The position numbers and the translations under genes were made by a program. Positions 34,163-42,223 of a stretch of DNA of 64,000 nucleotides are shown in pieces. Source of the stretch: Dyadobacter sp. (GTDB lineage: Bacteria > Bacteroidota > Bacteroidia > Cytophagales > Spirosomataceae); the NCBI RefSeq assembly GCF_017744695.1, contig NZ_JAGIAS010000006.1, positions 335,409 through 399,408 on the forward strand, in the 5' to 3' direction. Within the stretch, counting starts at the first letter, position 1, and each line of letters opens with the position of its first letter. The notes under the pieces are model-generated. The model was given only the letters and a program-made list of their open reading frames with translations. It was not told the DNA's origin and did not search any database.

Positions 34163-35053
34163 ATGATTTTTGCACAAATTTCCAAAATAGTAGACCCTAT
34201 TGCCGTCAAGGTCGACCGCTGGACGGTCGAAGCTTACCGTTTGTTGCCTAACTTGCTTATCGCCATTATCATCCTGATCGTTTTCAGGATTTTGTCGAGG
34301 CTGGGAGGGAAATTTATTGAGCGGATATTGGGGCATGCATCGCAGAATGTGGCGCTGGTGGGGTTGATTTCGACGATTACGCGCATTACGATTATCACTA
34401 CCGGCTTCTTTTTTGCACTAGGCGTTCTGGGATTGGATAAGACGGTGACCTCCTTACTCGCCGGTGCCGGTGTGCTGGCATTGGCGCTCGGTTTTGCATT
34501 CCAGGATCTCACGACCAACTTCATTTCAGGGGCATTTATCGCGATCCAGCGGCCTATTCAGGTGGGAGACGTCATCGAAACAAATGGCTATACCGGTAAG
34601 GTGCTGTCGATCGGGTTGCGGTCGGTGAAGCTCGATAACTTCGAGGGGCAGCAGGTGGAATTGCCGAGCAAGGACATTTTTCAGAAACCCATCGTGAATT
34701 TCACGCATTCGGGGGAAAGACGCGTAAAAATGGAGGGCAGCATTGGCTATAAAGACGATCTCGCAATAGTGGAAAGCCTTGCATTAAGCGTAATTAAAAA
34801 GCTCGACTTTATCGATCCTTTGAAAGTGATCGAATTCAACTTCACACGCTTCACGGAAAAGAGCATCGATTTTGAAATACTGTTCTGGATCCGTCAGGAT
34901 AAGATTGGACCCGGGCCTGCGAAAAGTGCGGCAATGAAGGTTGTAAAGCGGGTTTTTGATGAAAACAATATTTCCTTTCCGACGCCCGCAAGGCCGGTTG
35001 ATCAGGTACCTCCATCAACGGGAAAGCCCGACGACAAGCAGGCAGAAGCATAG
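34163..35053 (+). CDS. small-conductance mechanosensitive channel (MscS family)
   Basis: This 296-residue protein has three transmembrane segments (about 28-45, 65-88 and 92-115). The pore-lining third is Gly/Ala rich (LLAGAGVLALALGFAFQDLTTNF). The beta domain follows (FISGAFIAIQRPIQVGDVIE, the signature of the channel vestibule) and then a C-terminal alpha/beta domain ending near residue 275. Members open under membrane tension to release osmolytes. A strong terminator follows at 35066-35102, facing the convergent adenosylhomocysteinase gene. Confidence 0.93.
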   Translation: MIFAQISKIVDPIAVKVDRWTVEAYRLLPNLLIAIIILIVFRILSRLGGKFIERILGHASQNVALVGLISTITRITIITTGFFFALGVLGLDKTVTSLLAGAGVLALALGFAFQDLTTNFISGAFIAIQRPIQVGDVIETNGYTGKVLSIGLRSVKLDNFEGQQVELPSKDIFQKPIVNFTHSGERRVKMEGSIGYKDDLAIVESLALSVIKKLDFIDPLKVIEFNFTRFTEKSIDFEILFWIRQDKIGPGPAKSAAMKVVKRVFDENNISFPTPARPVDQVPPSTGKPDDKQAEA

Positions 35054-35065
35054 AGCGAGTACAAA

Positions 35066-35102
35066 AAAAGACCGGCCAGTTACGCGAACCAGCCGGTCTT
35101 TT
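35066..35102. terminator. bidirectional intrinsic terminator
   Basis: AAAAGACCGGC (35066-35076) pairs perfectly with GCCGGTCTTTT (35092-35102), with T-runs on both strands, between convergent genes. Confidence 0.85.
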
Positions 35103-35119
35103 AAATATCAATCCTATTA

Positions 35120-36436
35120 TTAATAACGGTAAGTCTCCGCTTTGAAAGGACCTTCCACAGTTACACCGATGTAAGCAGCCTGCTCTTCGGTCAGTTTGTC
35201 GAGGTTCGCGCCTACGTGTGCGAGGTGCAACGCAGCTACTTTCTCGTCCAGTGCTTTTGGAAGAACGTATACTTTCTTCTCGTAAGCAGCAGTGTTGGTC
35301 CAAAGCTCGATCTGCGCCAGCGTCTGGTTCGAGAATGAGCATGACATTACGAATGACGGGTGGCCCATTGCGCAGCCCAGGTTCACCAGACGGCCTTCTG
35401 CCAACACGATGATGTCCTTGCCTTCCACATTGTAGATATCCACTTGTGGTTTGATCTGCGATTTAGTGTTTCCGTAAGATTTGTTCAACCAAGCCATATC
35501 GATTTCGTTGTCGAAGTGGCCGATGTTACAAACTACCGCTTTGTCACGCATTTTGAGGAAGTGACGGTCGGTGATGATTTTGTAGTTACCGGTAGCAGTA
35601 ACGAAGATATTAGCGCGGTCGGCAGCCTCGTCCATTGTTACCACTTCGAAACCGTCCATAGCAGCCTGCAATGCGCAGATCGGGTCGATTTCAGTAACGA
35701 GTACGCGGCAGCCTGCACCACGAAGTGATTCGGCAGAACCTTTACCTACGTCGCCGTAACCTGCTACCACTGCTACTTTACCAGCGAGCATGAGGTCGGT
35801 TGCGCGGCGGATAGAGTCAACCAATGACTCGCGGCAGCCGTATTTGTTATCGAATTTAGACTTTGTAACTGAGTCGTTTACGTTGATAGACGGCAGGTGG
35901 AGCGTTCCGTTTTTGTAGCGCTCGTACAAACGGTGAACACCGGTTGTAGTTTCTTCCGAAAGACCTTTGATTCCGTCGATCAGCTCAGGATATTCGTCGA
36001 ATACCATGTTGGTAAGGTCACCACCGTCGTCGAGGATCATGTTGAGGGGCTTACGCTCTTCGCCGAAGAACAAAGTCTGCTCGATGCACCAGTTAAATTC
36101 CTCTTCGTTCATTCCTTTCCATGCGTAAACAGGGATTCCCGCTGCTGCGATGGCTGCTGCTGCGTGGTCTTGCGTAGAGAAGATGTTACAGGATGACCAG
36201 GTAACTTCCGCGCCCAATGCTGTAAGGGTTTCGATCAGAACGGCTGTCTGGATCGTCATGTGCAAGCAACCTGCGATACGCGCACCTGCCAAAGGCTGTG
36301 ACGGACCGTATTCGGCACGGATCGCCATCAAACCTGGCATTTCAGCTTCTGCCAATGTGATTTCTTTACGGCCCCATTCGGCCAGCGAGATGTCTTTTAC
36401 CTTGTACGGAATGTACGTTTCGGTTGACGTTGCCAT
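35120..36436 (-). CDS. ahcY: adenosylhomocysteinase (S-adenosylhomocysteine hydrolase)
   Basis: This 438-residue protein hydrolyses S-adenosylhomocysteine to adenosine and homocysteine in the methyl cycle, in the cytosol. The substrate-binding domain opens YKVKDISLAEWGRKEITLAEAEMPGL, followed by GARIAGCLHMTIQTAVLIETL. The NAD-binding core shows VVAGYGDVGKGSAESLRGAGCRVLVTEIDP. The sequence ends with the conserved PFKAETYRY, whose Lys and Tyr reach into the partner subunit's NAD site. CAAAACTA at 36472-36479 (TAGTTTTG on the minus strand) is the likely -7 element, 36 bases before the start. All expected motifs are present at normal length. Confidence 0.97.
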   Translation of the reverse strand: MATSTETYIPYKVKDISLAEWGRKEITLAEAEMPGLMAIRAEYGPSQPLAGARIAGCLHMTIQTAVLIETLTALGAEVTWSSCNIFSTQDHAAAAIAAAGIPVYAWKGMNEEEFNWCIEQTLFFGEERKPLNMILDDGGDLTNMVFDEYPELIDGIKGLSEETTTGVHRLYERYKNGTLHLPSINVNDSVTKSKFDNKYGCRESLVDSIRRATDLMLAGKVAVVAGYGDVGKGSAESLRGAGCRVLVTEIDPICALQAAMDGFEVVTMDEAADRANIFVTATGNYKIITDRHFLKMRDKAVVCNIGHFDNEIDMAWLNKSYGNTKSQIKPQVDIYNVEGKDIIVLAEGRLVNLGCAMGHPSFVMSCSFSNQTLAQIELWTNTAAYEKKVYVLPKALDEKVAALHLAHVGANLDKLTEEQAAYIGVTVEGPFKAETYRY

Positions 36437-36471
36437 TATTTTACAGTTTAGTTAATATCTTGATTTTACCA

Positions 36472-36479
36472 CAAAACTA
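36472..36479 (-). promoter_or_regulatory. -7 promoter element of ahcY
   Basis: TAGTTTTG on the minus strand matches TAnnTTTG and lies 36 bases before the ahcY start. I see no good -33 TTTG at the expected distance. Confidence 0.45.
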
Positions 36480-36656
36480 AGTAGAAAAACCACCGGAGGG
36501 AATAAATGCAGATACAAATTCTGATTTGAGGGCTTAATTTGGATATTTTATCTTTCAAAGGCTGGATATGGCCGCATTATGAAGTGACGGCCCTGTGATT
36601 CACCGGTTAACGAAGATATTTTGTCTGTACTCCAAATGATTACCCGCTCAACTGCT

Positions 36657-36690
36657 GTTCGTCGACAATAGTATGACGTCGGTCGACAAT
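36657..36690 (+). promoter_or_regulatory. LytTR-type direct-repeat binding sites in front of the LytS/LytTR operon
   Basis: GTTCGTCGACAAT (36657-36669) and GTCGGTCGACAAT (36678-36690) are direct repeats 21 bases apart, two helical turns, the geometry of LytTR-domain binding sites. The second ends 34 bases before the -7 TATCTTTG (36725-36732). Since no -33 TTTG is present, the promoter looks activator-dependent. A matching pair is found at 38580-38612, upstream of the next operon. Confidence 0.55.
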
Positions 36691-36724
36691 GCTTTTCTAA
36701 CCCTGTATTGGCCTCCGAAATCGT

Positions 36725-36732
36725 TATCTTTG
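36725..36732 (+). promoter_or_regulatory. -7 element of the LytS/LytTR operon
   Basis: TATCTTTG is a perfect TAnnTTTG element. The kinase ATG follows five bases later, so the transcript should start at or just before the start codon (leaderless or nearly so). Confidence 0.5.
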
Positions 36733-36737
36733 TTCCT

Positions 36738-37835
36738 ATGCGCCCTGTTTTCCCGGTCCTGAATAAGAGTAAACATCAAAGAGTTTTCCTGCATATCCTG
36801 TTCTGGCTCGTCGTGCTGACGATCCTGACGATCATTTATGGTGCAGGGATGCCCGACTATTGGCTTACAATCGGCATTGTGGGCTTGTTCATGCCTATTC
36901 ACATCGGTTACTTTTACCTGATCGCCTACGTGATCATCCCGCGGTATTTCGACCGTAAGAAATATGTGCAGTTCGTCCTGCTTTTTCTGTTGGTCGTGAT
37001 CGGCTCCACGCTGGCATTCAGGCTCATGGAGATACTTGTTGCGGACCCGATCATTTACAATGCGGTAAAAAAGAACGACCCGACGTTCGTATGGCGCAAA
37101 CTCGAAGGAACATTCCGGGAACAGCTTGCGAAACCGACTTACCTGATCAGCGCATTTGAGCAGACCAATATTTTCGTCTGGATCGCATTGTCGGTGAAGT
37201 TTTTCAAAATGTGGTTCGATAGGCGACAGGCGGCGATGGAGGCCGAGCTGAATTTTCTCAAAGGCCAGTTGCACCCGCATTTTTTGTTCAATACATTGAA
37301 TAACCTGTACGCGCTGACCCTCAAACAATCGCCCCAATCGCCAGGCGTCGTAATGGGGCTGGCGGAGATATTGCGATATATGCTTTACGAGGCCAATACG
37401 GAAGTTGTGCAGCTGGAAAGGGACATTAGCATTCTCAAAAGCTATATTGAACTGGAAAAGATCCGGTATGAAGAGCGGCTGGATATTCATTTCAGTATCA
37501 ATGGCCTGTCGCCCGAGCAGAAGATAGCACCGCTGCTGATACTGCCGCTGGTGGAGAATGCATTCAAGCACGGGGCCAGCGAGCAGATCGGGCAGGCGTG
37601 GATCAACATGGATTTGCGGGTAAAGAACAATGCATTGAAATTTAAGATTTCGAACAGCAAGCCTGAAACCGCCATGCCCGACGACCGCCCGCATCACGTG
37701 AGCATAGGCCTGGCGAATGTGCGCAAGCGCCTTGAAATCCTCTATCCTTCGGCCCATAATCTCAAAATCATGGACGAAGAGGATGTGTTTGCTGTGATCC
37801 TGGAAATTGACCTTGACAAACGACTGGAAATCTGA
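36738..37835 (+). CDS. LytS-type sensor histidine kinase
   Basis: I start it at 36738 (365 residues); an earlier in-frame ATG at 36708 lies upstream of the -7 element and would not be in the transcript. Four transmembrane helices (about 13-150) form a sensor without an extracellular domain. The cytoplasmic part is the His_kinase type with FLKGQLHPHFLFNTLNNLYAL (phospho-acceptor His in the PHFLFN box) and an HATPase with LPLVENAFKHGA. It phosphorylates the LytTR regulator encoded four bases after its stop. The signal is unknown. Confidence 0.93.
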   Translation: MRPVFPVLNKSKHQRVFLHILFWLVVLTILTIIYGAGMPDYWLTIGIVGLFMPIHIGYFYLIAYVIIPRYFDRKKYVQFVLLFLLVVIGSTLAFRLMEILVADPIIYNAVKKNDPTFVWRKLEGTFREQLAKPTYLISAFEQTNIFVWIALSVKFFKMWFDRRQAAMEAELNFLKGQLHPHFLFNTLNNLYALTLKQSPQSPGVVMGLAEILRYMLYEANTEVVQLERDISILKSYIELEKIRYEERLDIHFSINGLSPEQKIAPLLILPLVENAFKHGASEQIGQAWINMDLRVKNNALKFKISNSKPETAMPDDRPHHVSIGLANVRKRLEILYPSAHNLKIMDEEDVFAVILEIDLDKRLEI

Positions 37836-37839
37836 TATT

Positions 37840-38562
37840 ATGAAGTTGAAAGCCATTCTGGTGGACGATGAACCCCACGCGATCGAGGTACTGGACAACT
37901 ACCTCGCCAATTTTACCGAGATAGAGGTGGCGGCGCGCTGCCAGGATGCGATTCAGGCATTTCAGGTGTTGCAGCAACAGAAGATCGATCTGATGTTTCT
38001 GGATGTAAAAATGCCTGGGCTGAAAGGTACCGATCTGCTCCGGAGTCTCAAAAACCCTCCCAAAGTCGTTTTTACTACCGCCTACCAGGACTACGCCGTG
38101 GAAGGTTTCGATCTCAATGCAGTCGACTATTTGTTAAAACCCATTCCATTCGAACGTTTCCTGCGGGCGATGGACAAGGTTTTTACGGGTTTAAACATTA
38201 CCAACCAATCCGTTTCGGTGGCGCAAAAGGCTGCGCCGGTCAGCCAGGATGTGTTTTTGTATTTAAAAGTCGACCGTAAAATGGTGAAGGTGAACGTCAA
38301 TGACATTTACTGGATCGAAAGCCTGCGTGACTATATTAAGGTAGTATTGAAAGACAAAGCCCTTATTTCAAAACAGAAAATCAGCCTTTTGGAAGAACTC
38401 CTGCCCGAAGACGGCTTCATACGCATTCACCGGTCATTCATCGTGTCGGTGGATAAGGTCGAAAGCTACCATTCCCACAAGCTCGAAATCGCCGGAAAGG
38501 AACTGCCCATTGGCCGGAACTTCCGTAACGACTGCCAGCGCCGCTTCAAACTCACCTTCTAA
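37840..38562 (+). CDS. LytR/AlgR family response regulator
   Basis: This 240-residue protein has a receiver domain (about 1-120; VDDEP acidic pair, phospho-acceptor D55 in LMFLDVKMPG, VDYLLKPI with the conserved Lys). A LytTR DNA-binding domain follows (about 140-238, VNVNDIYWIESLRDYIKV, FIRIHRSFIVSVDKVESY, LPIGRNFR). LytTR domains bind direct repeats about two turns apart, and two such pairs are present in the window at 36657-36690 and 38580-38612. It is encoded four bases after the kinase and is expected to activate its own operon and the next one. Confidence 0.94.
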   Translation: MKLKAILVDDEPHAIEVLDNYLANFTEIEVAARCQDAIQAFQVLQQQKIDLMFLDVKMPGLKGTDLLRSLKNPPKVVFTTAYQDYAVEGFDLNAVDYLLKPIPFERFLRAMDKVFTGLNITNQSVSVAQKAAPVSQDVFLYLKVDRKMVKVNVNDIYWIESLRDYIKVVLKDKALISKQKISLLEELLPEDGFIRIHRSFIVSVDKVESYHSHKLEIAGKELPIGRNFRNDCQRRFKLTF

Positions 38563-38579
38563 ACGGCGCCGCAAAAGGC

Positions 38580-38612
38580 GTTTGTCGACAAAACCCGCTG
38601 TTGATCGACACT
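38580..38612 (+). promoter_or_regulatory. LytTR-type direct-repeat sites before the downstream operon
   Basis: GTTTGTCGACAAA (38580-38592) and GTTGATCGACACT (38600-38612) match the boxes at 36657-36690 (consensus GTYNRTCGACAMW) with a 20-base spacing. The second ends 36 bases before TAAAATTG (38649-38656), a one-mismatch -7 element. This is nearly the same distance as at the LytS promoter. This predicts control of 38712-42104 by the LytTR regulator. Confidence 0.55.
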
Positions 38613-38711
38613 CTGTTTCCTGCCCTTCCCTGGCTCGCCAAATCGGTTTAAAATTGCACCGCCATTAAAAAATGGAAGTGAAATTCATTTAAATCATTTG
38701 GATTATTAGCC

Positions 38712-40178
38712 ATGTTAAAAGCAAGAAGAATTCTTTGGGCAGCCTTGTCCTTTGCCCTGTTGCTGGGTAGCTGCAAGGAGGACGAAGATGTAAAACCATC
38801 CAACACATTGACCGCCAAAGCAGGCGCGGACCAGAATGTAAATGCAGGCTCTGTTGTGAATCTCGATGGCAGTGCTTCCAGCGACAGCGAGAACAAGCCT
38901 TTCGAATTCAGCTGGGCATTCAGTAAAAAGCCGGCGGGTAGTGCCGCTAACCTCGCTTCGGCTGCCTCCGCCAAGCCCACTTTCACCGCCGATCTTCCGG
39001 GTGAATACGAAGTGGAACTGACCGTCAGCAATGCCAATGGGCAGAGTAAAGACAAAGTCCTGATCACCGCCACGGTGATTGAACCGATTGTGATCGACGC
39101 CAACATCCGCGCCAAACTCACCCTGACCGACCGCATCAACAACCCGGCTATTCCGGATTACATCGTGAATGCGAATGTATCGGTCAATGCGGAGCTCGAA
39201 ATCAAACCGGGCGTAGTGATCGCATTTGCACGGGATACCCGCATTGAAATCAACGATGGTGGCGGTGTGTTGCTGGCGAAAGGAGATTCTGCGAAACCGA
39301 TCCGTTTTATTGGTAAGGAAACTACCAAGGGTTTCTGGTCGGGGATCATATTCCGCTCGTCGAGCAGCGCGAATACCCTCGAATATGTACAGGTAATGCA
39401 CGCGGGCAGCAAGCCGCTTTATGCCACTACCAAAGCCGGTATGGCGGTTCTCGGGGCCGGTCGCGCGGAAGTGAATATCAAAAACTGTCTTTTCGAACAA
39501 AATGCGGGTTACGGCCTGTATCTTGAATATTCGGTGATCCTGGGATCTTTTGAAAAGAACAATTTCAAAGAGAATACCGAAGCAGGTCTCCTGATGGGCG
39601 CCGAAAACGTGAAGAACCTGGATACGGATTCCAAATTCAATGGCAACGGCCGTAATGTAGTCGAGATCTTCGGATCGTCCCTGCCTAAAAACGCTACGAC
39701 AGAAGTGGTATGGAAAGGTTTCAAAGACAAAACCCCTTACCGCATTCTTGAAAACATTGCATCTGACGCCAACTGGAAACTGCTTCCGGGCGTGATCATC
39801 GAGGTAGGCCGCGCCGGTTTCATCACCATCGAGGACGGCTATTTCAATGCAGTAGGAACAGAAACCAACAAGATCATCATCCGCGGCGCGGAGAATACGG
39901 CTGCTTACTGGAAAGGTTTGCTCTGCTTCTCGACCAGCGACAAGAACGTGATCGAAAATGCGGAAGTATCCGGCGGTGGTAACATTGCCATTGTGTCGGG
40001 TAAGAAAGCCAACATCGCGATCTACGGCGGACAATCGCGTATGGCGATCCGCAAGTCGGTGATTTCCAATAGCGGTGGCTACGGAATCTTCGTCAACTAC
40101 CAGGGGACCATCAACAGCGATGTTGAAACGGTGAACACTTTCAAGGACAACGCACAGGCGAAGCTGCTGAAAGAGTAG
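38712..40178 (+). CDS. lipoprotein with PKD domain and right-handed beta-helix-like region
   Basis: This 488-residue protein has a lipoprotein signal (LLLGSC, Cys21) and an acidic linker. A PKD-type beta-sandwich comes next (about 35-130: ADQNVNAGSVVNLDGSASSDSENKPFEFSWAF). Repetitive beta-rungs of a right-handed beta-helix follow (about 150-485: IEINDGGGVLLAKGD, AEVNIKNCLFEQNAGYGLYLEYSV, MAIRKSVISNSGGYGIFV). Similar surface proteins bind or process polysaccharide, but no catalytic residues stand out. It is the first gene of a four-gene unit with LytTR-type sites upstream, so its expression is expected to respond to the neighbouring two-component system. Confidence 0.75.
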   Translation: MLKARRILWAALSFALLLGSCKEDEDVKPSNTLTAKAGADQNVNAGSVVNLDGSASSDSENKPFEFSWAFSKKPAGSAANLASAASAKPTFTADLPGEYEVELTVSNANGQSKDKVLITATVIEPIVIDANIRAKLTLTDRINNPAIPDYIVNANVSVNAELEIKPGVVIAFARDTRIEINDGGGVLLAKGDSAKPIRFIGKETTKGFWSGIIFRSSSSANTLEYVQVMHAGSKPLYATTKAGMAVLGAGRAEVNIKNCLFEQNAGYGLYLEYSVILGSFEKNNFKENTEAGLLMGAENVKNLDTDSKFNGNGRNVVEIFGSSLPKNATTEVVWKGFKDKTPYRILENIASDANWKLLPGVIIEVGRAGFITIEDGYFNAVGTETNKIIIRGAENTAAYWKGLLCFSTSDKNVIENAEVSGGGNIAIVSGKKANIAIYGGQSRMAIRKSVISNSGGYGIFVNYQGTINSDVETVNTFKDNAQAKLLKE

Positions 40179-40187
40179 GGAGTTGTA

Positions 40188-40919
40188 ATGGACAGTTCCA
40201 CGTATTGTACCAGTACCATATTCGGCCTCATCACAATCCTGGTGGTATTTACTTTCCACCAGGCTGTGAAAGGCTCCCGGCTCTTCGCCGCGCTGGTCGC
40301 CCTCTGGATAGCGATACAATGCGGGACCGCCCTGGCGGGATATTTCAAAATTACCGATACCATTTTCCCAAGGCTGCTGTTACTGGTGGTCCCACCCGCT
40401 GCCCTGATGGCCTGGCTCTTTCTGACCGGGCCGGGGAAAGCGCTCATTGACCGGATGAACGTGGATTTGCTCACGATGATCCATGTCGTGAGGGCACCCG
40501 TGGAGGTGGTATTCTACTGGGCGTTCATCGACAAAATGGTGCCGCATGAAATGACTTTCGGAGGAGGTAACCCCGATATCCTGGCCGGACTTTCGACGCC
40601 CTGCATTTACTACATAGGAGTGATGCGCAGCGGAATGAAATGGCGGTTGCTGGTACTCTGGAATTTCCTTTGCCTGGGGTTGCTGCTCAATGAAATATTT
40701 CGCGCCGTATTGTCGGTACCGTTCGTGTTCCAAACCATCGGTCTTGACCAGCCCAATGTACTGGTATTGCAGTTTCCGTTTGTGCTTTTGCCCGGAGTAG
40801 TGGTGCCCATTCTGTTGTGTGCGCACATGGTCGTGATACGCAACCTCGTGAAGGCGCATTGGCAGGAACCGAAGTTTATGAGCTCGGGTCGGGCGGTGAT
40901 CAACCATTTTTTTAGTTGA
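40188..40919 (+). CDS. multi-pass membrane protein of unknown function
   Basis: This 243-residue protein has about seven hydrophobic segments (for example ALVALWIAIQCGTALAGYF, LLLLVVPPAALMAWLFLTG, LLVLWNFLCLGLLLNEIF, FPFVLLPGVVVPILLCAHMVVI). Its start is nine bases after the beta-helix lipoprotein stop. I recognise no family or motif. As part of the LytTR-linked unit it may function with the lipoprotein at the envelope, which is inference. Confidence 0.7.
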   Translation: MDSSTYCTSTIFGLITILVVFTFHQAVKGSRLFAALVALWIAIQCGTALAGYFKITDTIFPRLLLLVVPPAALMAWLFLTGPGKALIDRMNVDLLTMIHVVRAPVEVVFYWAFIDKMVPHEMTFGGGNPDILAGLSTPCIYYIGVMRSGMKWRLLVLWNFLCLGLLLNEIFRAVLSVPFVFQTIGLDQPNVLVLQFPFVLLPGVVVPILLCAHMVVIRNLVKAHWQEPKFMSSGRAVINHFFS

Positions 40920-40933
40920 AATGAGATGTTACC

Positions 40934-41254
40934 ATGAATAGCATGACACCCTATATGTTGGCCGGCCTTTTGGTTGTAGCGGGAATCCGGTACCAGGCTG
41001 CGAAGGCTATTCGTTCTGCCCGGCAGCCGTTCCCCGACAAGGGCTTTTGGGTGGTGGAAACTGCTTCGGATAAAAAATCGACGGTCGTCAGGTATTACGC
41101 CAATAGCAGCCACCTCGTGTCGGAAACGACCGAACCGGAGGTGCTCGATGTCCGGAAGCTTTCGGTTAGAAGATACCTGAATGAAAGGCTTCGAAAGGAG
41201 CTGGAAAAAGACACGACGGGCCAGTCGGCCATCAAGCTTTATGAAATCAATTGA
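40934..41254 (+). CDS. small membrane-anchored hypothetical protein
   Basis: This 106-residue protein has one N-terminal transmembrane segment (MLAGLLVVAGIRYQA), then a basic and charged soluble part (VVETASDKKSTVVRYYANSSHLVSETTEPEVLDVRKLSVRRYLNERLRKELEK). It may be a short beta/alpha domain. No family is recognised. It lies 14 bases after the multi-pass membrane gene and is probably translated from the same transcript. ATG at 40934 is chosen, with 40943 as alternative. Confidence 0.65.
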   Translation: MNSMTPYMLAGLLVVAGIRYQAAKAIRSARQPFPDKGFWVVETASDKKSTVVRYYANSSHLVSETTEPEVLDVRKLSVRRYLNERLRKELEKDTTGQSAIKLYEIN

Positions 41255-41279
41255 AATCTAAATTAATCTGAAATTTGCC

Positions 41280-42104
41280 ATGAAAATTAAAATTGCACCC
41301 TCACTGATCATCAGCCGATTTGCGAAATCTGCATTGGCCCTGGCCGTTCTGGCCATGTCATTCACTGCCTGTAAGGATGACGACAATCCAAATCCCGACG
41401 GTGGCGACAACGGCGGTACTGAAAAAGCATTTATTCCTTCGAAAGACAAGAATTACAACTATAAAGTCACCGATTCTGACGGCACTATCAGCGATATGGT
41501 GACCAAAATCGTGAGTACCAAGGACTCGGCCGGAATGGCGGTGCACACGATCCACAATATCATCAAGGAAGATGGCGATGAGATGACGCTGGTATCGAAA
41601 GCCTACGCCAAAGGTGGCACCACCACCAACGAGCTGCCTTACCCGTCGGCAATGCAGGCGCTGGTGACTCAAATCAACGAGTTTGCTTTTATTTCGGATA
41701 TAAAAATCACCGGTTTCCCGCAGTACCAGCTGCTGGAAAATAATGGAAAGGTTAACAGCGCCCTAACTTTCAAAGGCGACCCGATCAAGGTGTTGCTGGA
41801 ACTGGAAATCCCGACGGAGGACGAAGGTTCGATCCTCGGAAAGCTCGAATCACGTCTGACGTATAAAAACGGCAAAGCAGTCGCCGAAGAATCGGTAACT
41901 ACGCCGGCAGGTAGTTTCAATTGCACTAAATGGGAGTATTCCTACGAGGTTTATGCCAAGCTCGAAACCGAGGTAACACAGCCGGAGATTACTACCGAAA
42001 CCGTGAATGTGACGCTTTGGACTGCGCCGGGTGTAGGAGTTGTGAAGTCGATCGAAAAAGGGAAGGAGAACACTTCTACCACCGAGCTGCGGAAGGTTGA
42101 ATAG
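41280..42104 (+). CDS. lipoprotein of unknown function
   Basis: This 274-residue protein has a lipoprotein signal with Cys31 (AMSFTACKDDD), followed by a Gly/Asp/Asn-rich linker. The mature part is beta-rich (NYKVTDSDGTISDMVTKIVST, LLELEIPTEDEG, CTKWEYSYEVYAKLETEV, VTLWTAPGVGVVKSIEKG). The ending resembles domains found in many secreted Bacteroidota proteins of unknown role that respond to envelope material. It is the last gene of the LytTR-linked unit, followed by a terminator. Confidence 0.72.
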   Translation: MKIKIAPSLIISRFAKSALALAVLAMSFTACKDDDNPNPDGGDNGGTEKAFIPSKDKNYNYKVTDSDGTISDMVTKIVSTKDSAGMAVHTIHNIIKEDGDEMTLVSKAYAKGGTTTNELPYPSAMQALVTQINEFAFISDIKITGFPQYQLLENNGKVNSALTFKGDPIKVLLELEIPTEDEGSILGKLESRLTYKNGKAVAEESVTTPAGSFNCTKWEYSYEVYAKLETEVTQPEITTETVNVTLWTAPGVGVVKSIEKGKENTSTTELRKVE

Positions 42105-42188
42105 CCAGCTGCCGGCGATGAGTGTCAATTGCTGCGCCGCAGCATTCAGAAAAGAGAAACAATAGAGAAATAGGATGGATAATTTGGG

Positions 42189-42220
42189 ACTAGCCAGATC
42201 TTAAAGACCTGGCTAGTTTT
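42189..42220. terminator. terminator between convergent genes
   Basis: ACTAGCCAG pairs with CTGGCTAGT, with an inner TCT/AGA pairing, followed by TTTT. It ends the LytTR-linked unit, and the AhpD-type gene converges on it. Confidence 0.75.
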
Positions 42221-42223
42221 GTT

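Noticed and set aside
36648..37898. Minus-strand frame of 416 codons opposite the LytS gene
   Set aside because: The LytS frame has PHFLFN and HATPase motifs; the opposite frame is His/Arg-rich without domains.
38715..40319. Minus-strand frame of 534 codons opposite the beta-helix lipoprotein
   Set aside because: It shows no domain or signal, while the plus strand has a lipoprotein signal, a PKD domain and regulated promoter sites. High-GC coding gives such shadows.
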